64,000 nt of DNA. Origin: Flavobacterium weaverense (GTDB lineage: Bacteria > Bacteroidota > Bacteroidia > Flavobacteriales > Flavobacteriaceae). Below are positions 56,302 through 64,000 of this stretch, piece by piece (position 1 is the stretch's first letter; every line of letters starts with the position of its first letter). The position numbers and the translations under genes are program-made. The stretch spans positions 186,001 to 250,000 of the forward strand of contig NZ_REFH01000009.1 of the NCBI RefSeq assembly GCF_003688495.1. The letters are read 5' to 3'. The notes under the pieces are model-generated. The model was not told the origin of the DNA. It made no database searches and saw only the letters and a program-made list of their open reading frames with translations.

Positions 56302-57012
56302 ATGAAAAACTATATCATTCTCCTTTTCACACTACTTTTATCTGCCAATCTAGCTGCGCAAGTCACAGTTGGAGAAGATAAAGAAAGTAATGATTCTGAA
56401 GTAAGAGGTGAATTTTATGATGGTTTAACAAAGATCAAAAAAAATGGCAAATGGGGTTTTGTCAATAAAAAAGACGAAATTATTATTGAGTTTATTTATG
56501 ACTTTGCTCAAGACTTTTCGGAAGGTTTAGCTGCGGTAAAACAAAATGGAAAATTTGGATATATTGATAAAATGGGCCAAATCGCAATTCCATTTAATTT
56601 AAATTATTTAGCTGTTGGTAATTTTCACGAAGGACTCGCTTTATTCCTCGATCATAATGACAAAATCGGTTTTATAAATAAGTCTGGAACGATTGCAATA
56701 CCTTCAAATTATCAATCTGCAGCAAATGGATTTGAAAATGGATTTTGTTTAGTTTCAAATAATGATTTGTGGGGAGCTATTGATAGTAAAGGAAAGATTT
56801 TAGTGCCTTTACAATATATTTGGATGGAAAATTTTTCAGATGGCTTAGCAGTTGTGATTAATGAAAGTGGTAAATATGGTTTTGTAGACATAAACGGCAA
56901 AATAGCAATTGCCTTAAAATATAAAAAAGCCGAAAAGTTCGTAGATGGAAAAGCTAAAGTCACTTTTGGAAGCAAAACGTTTTTCATCAATAAAAAAGGT
57001 AAAAAGCTTTAG
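56302..57012 (+). CDS. Secreted WG-repeat protein
   Basis: A 236-residue protein with signal peptide (residues 1-19, LLLSANLAAQ). About five WG-type repeats follow, such as GLTKIKKNGKWGFVNKKDE, GLAAVKQNGKFGYIDKMGQ, LWGAIDSKGKILVP and GLAVVINESGKYGFVDINGK. WG repeats form beta-rich binding surfaces of unknown function and are common in Bacteroidetes. It stands alone. Confidence 0.9.
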   Translation: MKNYIILLFTLLLSANLAAQVTVGEDKESNDSEVRGEFYDGLTKIKKNGKWGFVNKKDEIIIEFIYDFAQDFSEGLAAVKQNGKFGYIDKMGQIAIPFNLNYLAVGNFHEGLALFLDHNDKIGFINKSGTIAIPSNYQSAANGFENGFCLVSNNDLWGAIDSKGKILVPLQYIWMENFSDGLAVVINESGKYGFVDINGKIAIALKYKKAEKFVDGKAKVTFGSKTFFINKKGKKL

Positions 57013-57064
57013 AGTGCATTTCCATTTTAAAATGATATCTAAAGCTCTTATTAAAACGTAATAA

Positions 57065-57991
57065 TCAAGCATCATATTTTGCAGCGAGATCATCGATATC
57101 TGTTTTTCTAGCTAAATATTCTAGCCACTCAGTTGGTATATTTTCAACACCATAAATCAAAGCAGATAAACCTCCCACTACTGCAGCAGTTGTATCAGTA
57201 TCATTTCCGAGATTTACAGCTTTTAAAACAGCGTCAGCATATGAGTCAGTGGTAAGAATTGACCAAATAGAAGCTTCTAATGTATCGATAACGTAACCAG
57301 AACTTTTGATTTCGAAATCATTTACTATAGAAATATCCTCTTTTAATAATCGACTAAAATGTTGAATTTCTGCGGCATCTATTTGCTGACTTTCTAAGTA
57401 ATTTTTAATTTCACTTTGAAGTTCGTTGTACGCTTGCCATTTATCCATTCCTTCAATAAGTTTCTTGGCAAATTCGAGGTAATAAAAACAAGAAATAATC
57501 GATCGAATGTGTGCATGCGTTAACGAAGACACTTTTTTAGTCCATAAAAAGCGTTCATCAACTGTTAGTTCTTTCGTGTAAACGATTAAAGGCAAAATTC
57601 TCATTAAAGATCCATTTCCATTATCCAGTGCATTAGGACCTCCGGCAAGTTCTGTCTCCACTCCTTCTTCTAACTTCTCGATTGCGACTCTTGTTCCAAT
57701 TCCAATGTCAAAAACCCAACCAAGCGCGGTCCAATAATTATTGTTTCTCCAGTCGATAAATTTTTGAGCCAATAGATTCATGTCTAAACCTTCGATAATA
57801 CTTTCTGCTAAACATAAAGTTAAAGAAGTATCATCAGACCAAGTGCCTTTTGGTTGATCGTGTGTTCCATATTCCTGCATATCCACTACTGGATTGTCCT
57901 TAAAATAACTCCTTGGGTTAAATTCTACAGGAACTCCCACAGCATCACCAACAGCGACACCTAGAAGAATTTTTTGAAGTATATTTTCCAT
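57065..57991 (-). CDS. ADP-ribosylglycohydrolase family protein
   Basis: A 308-residue enzyme of the DraG/ARH family that removes ADP-ribose from proteins or other targets. The two-magnesium site is supported by GTWSDDTSLTLCLAESI (about residues 47-63) and by NLGNDTDTTAAVVGGLSALIYG near the C-terminus. GDAVGVPVEF and NGSLMRILPL are further family motifs. No ADP-ribosyltransferase or Macro domain is nearby, so the substrate is not evident. It stands alone. Confidence 0.92.
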   Translation of the reverse strand: MENILQKILLGVAVGDAVGVPVEFNPRSYFKDNPVVDMQEYGTHDQPKGTWSDDTSLTLCLAESIIEGLDMNLLAQKFIDWRNNNYWTALGWVFDIGIGTRVAIEKLEEGVETELAGGPNALDNGNGSLMRILPLIVYTKELTVDERFLWTKKVSSLTHAHIRSIISCFYYLEFAKKLIEGMDKWQAYNELQSEIKNYLESQQIDAAEIQHFSRLLKEDISIVNDFEIKSSGYVIDTLEASIWSILTTDSYADAVLKAVNLGNDTDTTAAVVGGLSALIYGVENIPTEWLEYLARKTDIDDLAAKYDA

Positions 57992-58395
57992 TTTTTTTAT
58001 TATTTATTAAAGCATTCAATCAATTTTTTAGATTTTGTTTTAATTAGAATGCTACGTTTTACATTATTTAATTTAGGATAAAATAAAAGGTAAAATTAAA
58101 GTTTGATCCGCTGTCGTTTTTAAAGATATTAGCTTTTTTCGAAACAAAAAAAACATTCGATAGCTATTTTAAAAAAAATAAATTCTGTTAAAATTTTATG
58201 CAGTTCATCGAGAAATTGATGGAATTAAAGTTTTGCTGATTGATTATAATATTACCTGATTTACGGTTTTTTTTTAATTCCAAATCGATTATCTTTTAGA
58301 ACTATTAACCTAAAATTTATCTATATTTATCCTACAGTAATCTAAATTTCAAAAAAGATTTAAAGCTTCAATTATTAATTTCGATCCAGCCAAAA
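57992..58395. other. Gene-free AT-rich interval
   Basis: No credible gene or repeat is seen. The region must contain the promoters of the ADP-ribosylglycohydrolase (reverse) and of the lipoprotein/DUF2931 pair (forward), but I found no convincing match. Confidence 0.45.
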
Positions 58396-58806
58396 ATGAA
58401 AATCTCAATATTACTTTTATTCATACTCACTTCCTGCAGTCCAAAATACATTCAAGAAGTTCCATCTGACACGAAAACCAAATTTGGTTTTGAAATATCG
58501 GCACCAAATCAAGCCGTTTATTTTGTAGAAAATGAAAAGTTTGAATTTAAAAATAATAGAACATTCGAACATGAAAAAATTGCAAACGAATTGTATAATT
58601 CTTTCGGTCCTGCAACAGATGATTTTTACATTGGAAAAACTAATGCCAGAGATTTTAAATTTAATGTAAACAATAAAACTTATTATATCGCCGTCGAAAG
58701 CCTATCACAGCGAACAGCTATGATTTTATTTGATGGTGCTCATAAACCTATAATTGAGTTCAATCCTAAAAAGTACCGCAAACTGATTCTTAAAATGAAA
58801 AAATAA
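58396..58806 (+). CDS. Small lipoprotein
   Basis: A 136-residue protein with a short signal peptide and lipobox ILTSC (Cys14). The rest is a small mixed alpha/beta domain I do not recognise. It is 35 bases upstream of the DUF2931-type gene on the same strand and is probably its transcript partner. Confidence 0.75.
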   Translation: MKISILLLFILTSCSPKYIQEVPSDTKTKFGFEISAPNQAVYFVENEKFEFKNNRTFEHEKIANELYNSFGPATDDFYIGKTNARDFKFNVNNKTYYIAVESLSQRTAMILFDGAHKPIIEFNPKKYRKLILKMKK

Positions 58807-58841
58807 CTTACTTTTAAAAAAGTCAAAACCTTATTTATAGA

Positions 58842-60158
58842 ATGAATTATTACTTAAAACTCTTTCTTCTTTCGGTCGCTATTTCAGTGATTAATGTTTT
58901 ACTATACTTGTTTTTGTTACAATTTCAAATTGTCAATAACAGCAGTTATATTCCGCAAGAATTGGGTGTAATTTTCTTAATTATAATTGCAGTACCCGTA
59001 CAGTTTATAGTATTACTAGGAATTGCGGCTATTTCTAAAAAAAATGATTTTTCTATATTTTTCACAAGCTGCGTACTTATAGTGCTTTGCTTTATTTTAC
59101 TTCTGTTAAGCTCTACTGAGGAAAGAGCTACTTTTAACAATGAGCAAGAGTATCTAAGAACGGAGAGTTACGAGTACCAGCAAGGCATTTCTACGCCCGA
59201 AGGTTATCCCATTCGATTGCTAGAAGGAAGTGGATTTGCAATCGGGATTAGAGGCCATCGTACTCCTTACACTTTGCTAGAAGACAATAAAGTATATTCA
59301 ACACAATGGGGTAATGGCGACACCACTTTTAAATCATCAATGGCGGGTGGAGTTCCTGTGCCAAATGGTTTACAGTTATACTGGTATTCCTATCTAGAGG
59401 ATAAGTATTACGAATTATACACCAAACTCGATCAAAAAAAAATTGCTGCCTATTTTAAAAATGGATTTATACGTGACAATAAAGTAACCTTGACTAATGA
59501 AGGTTCGACTAAAGGATTGTACAACGGTTTAGTTGCAGGTATTGCGCCAGGTGGAGAGGTTGTTATCTGGATTTCTGGTGTTAATGAATCCAAAGAAATA
59601 GGAGTTTTTAAAGCTAAAGAAATCAGTGCTGATAGAATTACTGACAACGATAAAGTAAGTGAAGAAGCACAAAAGCTAGTTTTAAACGATACGTGCAGTT
59701 GCGAAGATAGACCTCAGTTTAGAAGAATTGTCCATAATGGTGAAAAAATACCTTTTGGAATCTGGACAACTAAATACCGTAAAAAATACAATTGGAAAGT
59801 GAAACCTAACAATTTTGGACAAGCAAAATCGGCGTTCAATTTCTATTTTTATAATGGCGAAGCTTTTGTAATACAAAATGAGGATGTAATAAATCTAGAC
59901 TACAAAAAGCAGGTTTTAACCAAATTAATTAAGTTCACTTTTTTTAAAAACCAAAAGAAATATAAACTCTTTATCGAGTTTGATGAAGAAGAGCTTTTTG
60001 ATCATTTTGAGGAATTAACAAAAAATAATCCAGACGAGCCACTTGATCTAACTATAACGATAAGTCTAGATCTAAAAAAAACAATAGTACAATTGCAGTC
60101 AAAAGATAAAATACTGGATTTCAAAAAAGTCGAAGACATTAAAATATCCCTTCGTTAA
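58842..60158 (+). CDS. Membrane protein with DUF2931-like domain
   Basis: A 438-residue protein. Three hydrophobic segments at about residues 5-26, 45-66 and 76-95 are followed by an extracytoplasmic domain. Residues 115-270 match DUF2931 in pattern: YPIRLLEGSGFAIGI, GVPVPNGLQLYWYSYLEDK, then YYELYTKLDQKKIAAYFKNG and GIAPGGEVVIWISGVNESKEI. Residues 290-438 form another beta-rich region. DUF2931 proteins are mostly lipoproteins of unknown function in Bacteroidetes; here the domain sits on a membrane-spanning base. Confidence 0.78.
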   Translation: MNYYLKLFLLSVAISVINVLLYLFLLQFQIVNNSSYIPQELGVIFLIIIAVPVQFIVLLGIAAISKKNDFSIFFTSCVLIVLCFILLLLSSTEERATFNNEQEYLRTESYEYQQGISTPEGYPIRLLEGSGFAIGIRGHRTPYTLLEDNKVYSTQWGNGDTTFKSSMAGGVPVPNGLQLYWYSYLEDKYYELYTKLDQKKIAAYFKNGFIRDNKVTLTNEGSTKGLYNGLVAGIAPGGEVVIWISGVNESKEIGVFKAKEISADRITDNDKVSEEAQKLVLNDTCSCEDRPQFRRIVHNGEKIPFGIWTTKYRKKYNWKVKPNNFGQAKSAFNFYFYNGEAFVIQNEDVINLDYKKQVLTKLIKFTFFKNQKKYKLFIEFDEEELFDHFEELTKNNPDEPLDLTITISLDLKKTIVQLQSKDKILDFKKVEDIKISLR

Positions 60159-60305
60159 GTGAAATTTGGAAATTTAAATTACATCATTTTCGAAATCTTG
60201 CAGTTGAAGATGTGTAAGCGAACATTGTAAATTTATTTTTTTATTGTACTATTTTTGAAACCAATTACACAAATTATTATAGAGATAATTGCGATCTCCT
60301 ACCCT

Positions 60306-60887
60306 ATGGAACAACCAACAGCAGAAAAGATTAAAGAAATATTTGACCGTTATTATTCAGCAGATTTGAGTCTTTGGAATGAATTTTCCAAATATGTAAA
60401 GCCACGATTATTTAGTAAAAACGAAATCATAAAAGAATACAATAAAACAGAGAAACACGTTAATATTCTTATCTCGGGTTCCATAGCACATTTTGTATTG
60501 GCTGATAACAAAGACGTTTGCATTAATTTGTACTATGAAAATCATATTTTCAGTGAATACTTATCATTTTTACTACAATCGCCCACTATTATTAAAACGG
60601 AAAGTTTAGAAGATTCAGTGATCTGGTCCATTAGTCACCAAGATTTAAACGAATTATACTCAAAATCTAATAAAGGACTTTTAATAGGAAAAGCCATATC
60701 AGATGCAATGTTCATAAGGAAACAATTTGAGCAAATTAACTTATTAACGCTCTCACCTTCAGATCGCTATTTAAAATTGATTAAGGAACGACCAGAAATC
60801 TTTCAGCGCACTTCTCTAAAAATAATTGCATCGTATCTTGGTATTACTGCCGAAAGTTTGAGTAGAATTCGAAAAAAAATATCCTAA
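60306..60887 (+). CDS. Crp/Fnr-family transcriptional regulator
   Basis: A 193-residue protein. The frame opens at a TTG (60255), but the ATG at 60306 (MEQPTAEKIKEIF) is preferred. The cyclic-nucleotide-type beta-barrel covers about 25-115 and the C-terminal helix-turn-helix is LKIIASYLGITAESLSRIRKKIS. It lacks the Fnr cysteines and the cAMP-binding Arg pattern, like many Bacteroidetes members whose ligand is unknown. The CPBP protease gene follows after 78 bases and may be its target. Confidence 0.88.
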   Translation: MEQPTAEKIKEIFDRYYSADLSLWNEFSKYVKPRLFSKNEIIKEYNKTEKHVNILISGSIAHFVLADNKDVCINLYYENHIFSEYLSFLLQSPTIIKTESLEDSVIWSISHQDLNELYSKSNKGLLIGKAISDAMFIRKQFEQINLLTLSPSDRYLKLIKERPEIFQRTSLKIIASYLGITAESLSRIRKKIS

Positions 60888-60965
60888 TATTTCATTTCTT
60901 ACCCAAAGTCAATTTTTTAGCGAAATGGAATTTTTAATTTTGGAATGTAATTAAAACTAGAACTT

Positions 60966-61646
60966 ATGAAAACCAAAATCAACTATTTTGCAATTATTAA
61001 TTTTTACATCATTGCAATTGGTTTACGCTACTTAACTAACAAAACGAATTTATTAGAAAATGTAAACAGTGATTTTATAAAAGTTATTCTTCAAGCCGCT
61101 GGACCGGCTATTGGCGCTGTAGTTGCTTTTTCAATATTCAAAATAAAACCAAAACTTTCGTTAAAAGGAAATTATAAAAATGGTATAACTCCTTTTTTAT
61201 TGTATTGGATTTTTCCAATTACTTTAATTTTAGCAGTTGAATATTTCACAAAAGGAACCTTTTCTTTTACGGCTATATCTGCAATATTAATCTACGGACT
61301 TCTAGAAGAAATAGGGTGGCGCGGCTTTCTGCAACAAGAATTAAAGTCATTACCAAAAATTGTAAATGTTCTAATAGTAGCAGTGCTTTGGTTTATTTGG
61401 CACTTAAATTTCGAACTAACTAGTGGTAATATTATATTCTTTGGAATTTTGGTATTAGCATCTTGGGGAATTGGTAAAGTAGCAGACAGCACACAATCAT
61501 TATTAGCAGTGTCCGCTTTTCATTCTCTAAACAACTTTTTTCCAGAGATGAATTCGACAAAAATTATCATTCTAGTAGTTTTAATTGCTACTTGGGTAAT
61601 AACTTTAATTATTAGAAAAAGAAGGATGAAAGCAATTAATAATTAA
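60966..61646 (+). CDS. CPBP-family intramembrane metalloprotease
   Basis: A 226-residue membrane protein with about seven helices. The family motifs are EEIGWRGFLQQEL (EExxxR), the His of WFIWHLNFE, and HSLNN in SAFHSLNNFF, which together form the metal site of CAAX-type/Rce1-like proteases. Bacterial members process or protect peptides; others act as immunity proteins for bacteriocins. No peptide gene is seen nearby. It lies behind the Crp-like regulator gene. Confidence 0.9.
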   Translation: MKTKINYFAIINFYIIAIGLRYLTNKTNLLENVNSDFIKVILQAAGPAIGAVVAFSIFKIKPKLSLKGNYKNGITPFLLYWIFPITLILAVEYFTKGTFSFTAISAILIYGLLEEIGWRGFLQQELKSLPKIVNVLIVAVLWFIWHLNFELTSGNIIFFGILVLASWGIGKVADSTQSLLAVSAFHSLNNFFPEMNSTKIIILVVLIATWVITLIIRKRRMKAINN

Positions 61647-61766
61647 AATTCCTTTTTAAAAAATAGTAGATTTCTCGAAGAATGATAAATATTATCTATC
61701 TAATAATTTCTCAGAAAGTTGAAGTCTAAATATGAAATCTAAATTTCTACAAGTTGAATACCTTAT

Positions 61767-62147
61767 TTAGAAAAATTCACCATCAACATAGAACCAATTT
61801 CCATTTTCAAATATAAAAGTGGAAAGTTCGTGATGAATGTGGTTCACGCCATTACTGTCTAAATAATACGCTTTAAATTCAACCGTATCTTTTGTAGTAT
61901 TAAGTACTTCTAGGTTTTGCCAGCGATTGCTTGCTGCCCATTCCAAAATATCTTTTTTAGAATGGTGTTTTCTTGTAGAAATATGAGTAGTTGCTACAAG
62001 ATAACCAGCTTGATGTAGTACATAAGCTGAATAGCGCGAACGCATTAAAGAATCGGCAGTTGTGGCTTTTTGAATACCTTTAATTATTGGTTCGCAACAG
62101 ACCTGAAAATGTTTGGTTGAACCACAGTAACATTCGATTAAAATCAT
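61767..62147 (-). CDS. YchJ-family metal-binding protein
   Basis: A 126-residue protein with an N-terminal SEC-C-like cysteine motif, CYCGSTKHFQVCCEPI, and the family region TADSLMRSRYSAYVLHQAGYLVATTH, followed by a cystatin-like/NTF2-like beta domain ending DGEFF. YchJ proteins are UPF0225 and function is unknown. It starts 15 bases after the 80-residue gene and forms an operon with it. Confidence 0.9.
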   Translation of the reverse strand: MILIECYCGSTKHFQVCCEPIIKGIQKATTADSLMRSRYSAYVLHQAGYLVATTHISTRKHHSKKDILEWAASNRWQNLEVLNTTKDTVEFKAYYLDSNGVNHIHHELSTFIFENGNWFYVDGEFF

Positions 62148-62162
62148 TATTCGACCAAAAAA

Positions 62163-62405
62163 TTAATTAGAAGAGGTTGATTGACCATTAAGTCCAACAA
62201 TTTTTTGATGCAGTTGATTCAGTAATACCTGGTAACGGCTTACTTCCATTAAATCTTCATCTTCCTCAGCAAAATCAAGTAATTCATCTAATTCTTCGCT
62301 TACTTCAACTAGTTTATTTCCCGCTTCTTTCGCATTTTTTTCAGCAATTAAATCGATTATTAATTGAACACCTGTTTTTACTTCTTCAAATTTACTTTTA
62401 TCCAT
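62163..62405 (-). CDS. Small acidic helical protein
   Basis: An 80-residue protein, strongly acidic in the middle (EELDELLDFAEEDEDLMEV) and probably a helical hairpin. I do not recognise it. It starts 5 bases after a 52-residue gene and ends 15 bases before the YchJ-type gene, so all three are probably in one transcript. Confidence 0.75.
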   Translation of the reverse strand: MDKSKFEEVKTGVQLIIDLIAEKNAKEAGNKLVEVSEELDELLDFAEEDEDLMEVSRYQVLLNQLHQKIVGLNGQSTSSN

Positions 62406-62410
62406 GCTGC

Positions 62411-62569
62411 TTATATAGTATTAGTATCGGGAGTATTATTCTCATTGAATTTTTTGACGATCTGCTTCAATTTTTCTTTACGAATGATTTCCGCTTGCTT
62501 CACTTTATCTTGTGCTTTGTGCAATTTATCGTTGTGCTTTTTTATATTTCTATCGTTATTGCGACCCAT
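62411..62569 (-). CDS. Small basic helical protein
   Basis: A 52-residue frame from the ATG at 62569 (MGRNNDRNIKKHNDKLHKAQ) to the TAA at 62411-62413. It is rich in Lys and likely one long helix (KVKQAEIIRKEKLKQIVKK), the opposite in charge of the next gene's product. The spacing of 5 bases to the acidic 80-residue gene is what an operon would show. It is small enough to be missed by automatic gene calling. Confidence 0.65.
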   Translation of the reverse strand: MGRNNDRNIKKHNDKLHKAQDKVKQAEIIRKEKLKQIVKKFNENNTPDTNTI

Positions 62570-62920
62570 ATTATATGCTGTAAAATTTCCAATACATTTA
62601 TTTGTTTTGGAAACGACTGCAAAGTTCGGCTTATTTATTAAATTTAAAATGATTTTGAAATGATTTTTTCAGTATTTCAATATTGTAATTGGTTTAAAAT
62701 AGTAGCATTCAGAAATTTAAATCTAATTTTGAATAGGTAATCAAGTAATTTTTGTTATATTTATTTTAAGGAATAAAATACATTTTTAGTAATATAAACG
62801 CTTCTAGATTCTATTGTATGTAATAAACATGAAGTAGCGAAGACATAAAAACATAAAAATGGCTTTTCTTTTGATTTTTTTTATCTAATATTGAAGCGCC
62901 CTAAACCTACTTACTAATAA
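62570..62920. other. Gene-free divergent interval
   Basis: AT-rich, with no credible gene and no repeat. It separates the reverse-strand YchJ operon from the CHASE-PAS kinase and must contain both promoters. Confidence 0.45.
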
Positions 62921-64000
62921 ATGAAGTCTCAGAAAAAAAATAATAAGCATGTCAAATGGTTCTATGAACGACCTAAACTGACAGGGATTATTACGTTCCT
63001 ATTTCTCAGCTATATTGTAGGCTTTATTGTTTTTCAACAATATAAATTGGCTACCGAGGACAACACGCGAGAGATGACTTCAATTCTTCATGTAGTGCGT
63101 CAAAATATTGAACAATCTCTTAAAAACTGTTACACTACGACGCTATCTTTAGCCTTAACAATTGATGATTCAGGTTATCCAACTGATTTTGATACTATTT
63201 CAAAAGCACTTATTGAGGCTAATGAAAACATAACTACTGTCGAATTAGTTCCAAACGGTGTAATAAAATATATTTATCCATTAGACAAAAATCAAGAAGC
63301 TCTTAATTTAAATATTCTTCAAGATAATAATCTCAAAAAAGAAGCTTTAAAGTCCATTGCGACTCATAAAATGTATTTTGCTGGTCCTCTAAAGCTAAGA
63401 CAAGGCGGAGAAGCAATAGTAGGCCGTTTACCTATTTTTATCAAGAGTAAATTTTGGGGTTTTTCAGCGGTAGTAATTGATTTAGAAAAGTTGCTGAACT
63501 CAGCAGGTATTAGCAATATTGATAGTTCTAAATATTATTTTCAATTTTCAAAGTTGAATCTTGAATCTCATAAAGAAACTTTTCACTTATCAAACAAAGC
63601 CGATTTTACCAATCACGCCAATATATCTGTGAAAATTCCAGATGGCGATTGGAAATTATATATTATTTCGAAAAAGGAAAACAATATTCCGTACCAAATT
63701 TTAGTACCCGGAATTATTGGAATTATTCTAGCAGCGTTATTTGGTATTTTAATATTTACACTATTAAGAATGCCTAACGAACTGCAATCGTTAGTTACTG
63801 CTCAAGCTAAAAAGCTGATGAATTCTGAGATAAAATTTGAAACAATTTTTGATCAAGCTGCTGTGGGAATTGCACACGTAGATTCCTTTACTGGTCGATT
63901 TATCCAAGTTAACAACCAGTACTGCAAACTTTTAGGATATACGCAGCAGGAAATTCAAGAGTTAAACTATCAAACTTTAACGCATCCCGATGATCTAAAT
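62921..64000 (+). CDS. CHASE-PAS sensor kinase, N-terminal part (3' end outside window)
   Basis: The ATG at 62921 opens a frame of exactly 360 codons to the window edge. Residues 1-42 hold a cytoplasmic start and one membrane helix (LTGIITFLFLSYIVGFIVF). Residues 55-190 form a CHASE extracellular sensor domain: the motifs TTVELVPNGVIKYIYPLDKN and FAGPLKLRQGGEAIVGRLPIF are characteristic. A second helix lies near 258-280 (GIIGIILAALFGILIFTLL). A PAS domain starts near residue 300 (FETIFDQAAVGIAHVDSFTG) and is cut off after THPDDLN. CHASE domains sense small ligands, cytokinin-like in plants. The continuation fits the frame at base 1 (see findings). Confidence 0.93.
   Translation, partial: MKSQKKNNKHVKWFYERPKLTGIITFLFLSYIVGFIVFQQYKLATEDNTREMTSILHVVRQNIEQSLKNCYTTTLSLALTIDDSGYPTDFDTISKALIEANENITTVELVPNGVIKYIYPLDKNQEALNLNILQDNNLKKEALKSIATHKMYFAGPLKLRQGGEAIVGRLPIFIKSKFWGFSAVVIDLEKLLNSAGISNIDSSKYYFQFSKLNLESHKETFHLSNKADFTNHANISVKIPDGDWKLYIISKKENNIPYQILVPGIIGIILAALFGILIFTLLRMPNELQSLVTAQAKKLMNSEIKFETIFDQAAVGIAHVDSFTGRFIQVNNQYCKLLGYTQQEIQELNYQTLTHPDDLN

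Overview
The window is AT-rich bacterial DNA that looks like a member of the Flavobacteriaceae, probably Flavobacterium or a close relative. Supporting signs are Bacteroidetes-type promoters (TTG or TTTG, about 19-20 bases, then TAnnTTTG), a SusC/SusD pair with an ECF sigma factor and FecR anti-sigma factor, many lipoprotein signal peptides, a DUF3822-rsmD pair, M16 and DsbD envelope proteins, and the short intergenic repeats typical of that group. Almost everything reads as ordinary chromosome. I see no prophage, plasmid replication genes, transposase, rRNA or CRISPR array. One tRNA (Val, anticodon UAC) is present.

Left part (1-30.3 kb): a two-component block (hybrid kinase, small soluble kinase, LuxR-type regulator); a flavin monooxygenase with an N-terminal cysteine module; a methyltransferase; tRNA-Val; an ABC exporter; proline dehydrogenase divergent from aroB; a polyamine block (a 59-residue ORF, arginine decarboxylase, deoxyhypusine-synthase-like enzyme); recQ with a base-excision glycosylase; ppc; an Lrp-type regulator; an M14 peptidase divergent from an XRE regulator, with palindromic operators between them; lipid, channel and kdsB genes; a toxin-antitoxin pair whose toxin has an in-frame stop; a RecD-like helicase; and DUF3822-rsmD.

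Middle (30.4-44.6 kb): a long reverse-strand envelope block. In transcription order it is ECF sigma, FecR, SusC with an STN domain, SusD, a TlpA-like thioredoxin lipoprotein, an M16 zinc peptidase, DsbD and an ankyrin lipoprotein. The first four form a cell-surface signalling and uptake module. The thioredoxin and DsbD are a plausible periplasmic redox pair, and the M16 enzyme suggests peptide processing.

Right part (44.9-64 kb): MFS and EamA transporters, a GYF-domain protein, about seven copies of a 136-base tandem repeat, a YdjM-like membrane protein, a 2OG-Fe(II) oxygenase, a MoxR-type AAA ATPase with a VWA partner, a membrane-anchored J-domain protein, a WG-repeat protein, an ADP-ribosylglycohydrolase, a DUF2931 membrane protein, a Crp-like regulator, a CPBP protease, a YchJ operon, and finally the N-terminal part of a CHASE-PAS sensor kinase.

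The two ends of the window fit together: the CHASE-PAS reading frame running off the right end at a codon boundary continues, in frame and in the middle of a PAS domain, into the hybrid kinase that enters at base 1. Joined, they would make one 940-residue CHASE-PAS-HisKA-HATPase-REC-REC kinase directly upstream of the small kinase and LuxR regulator.
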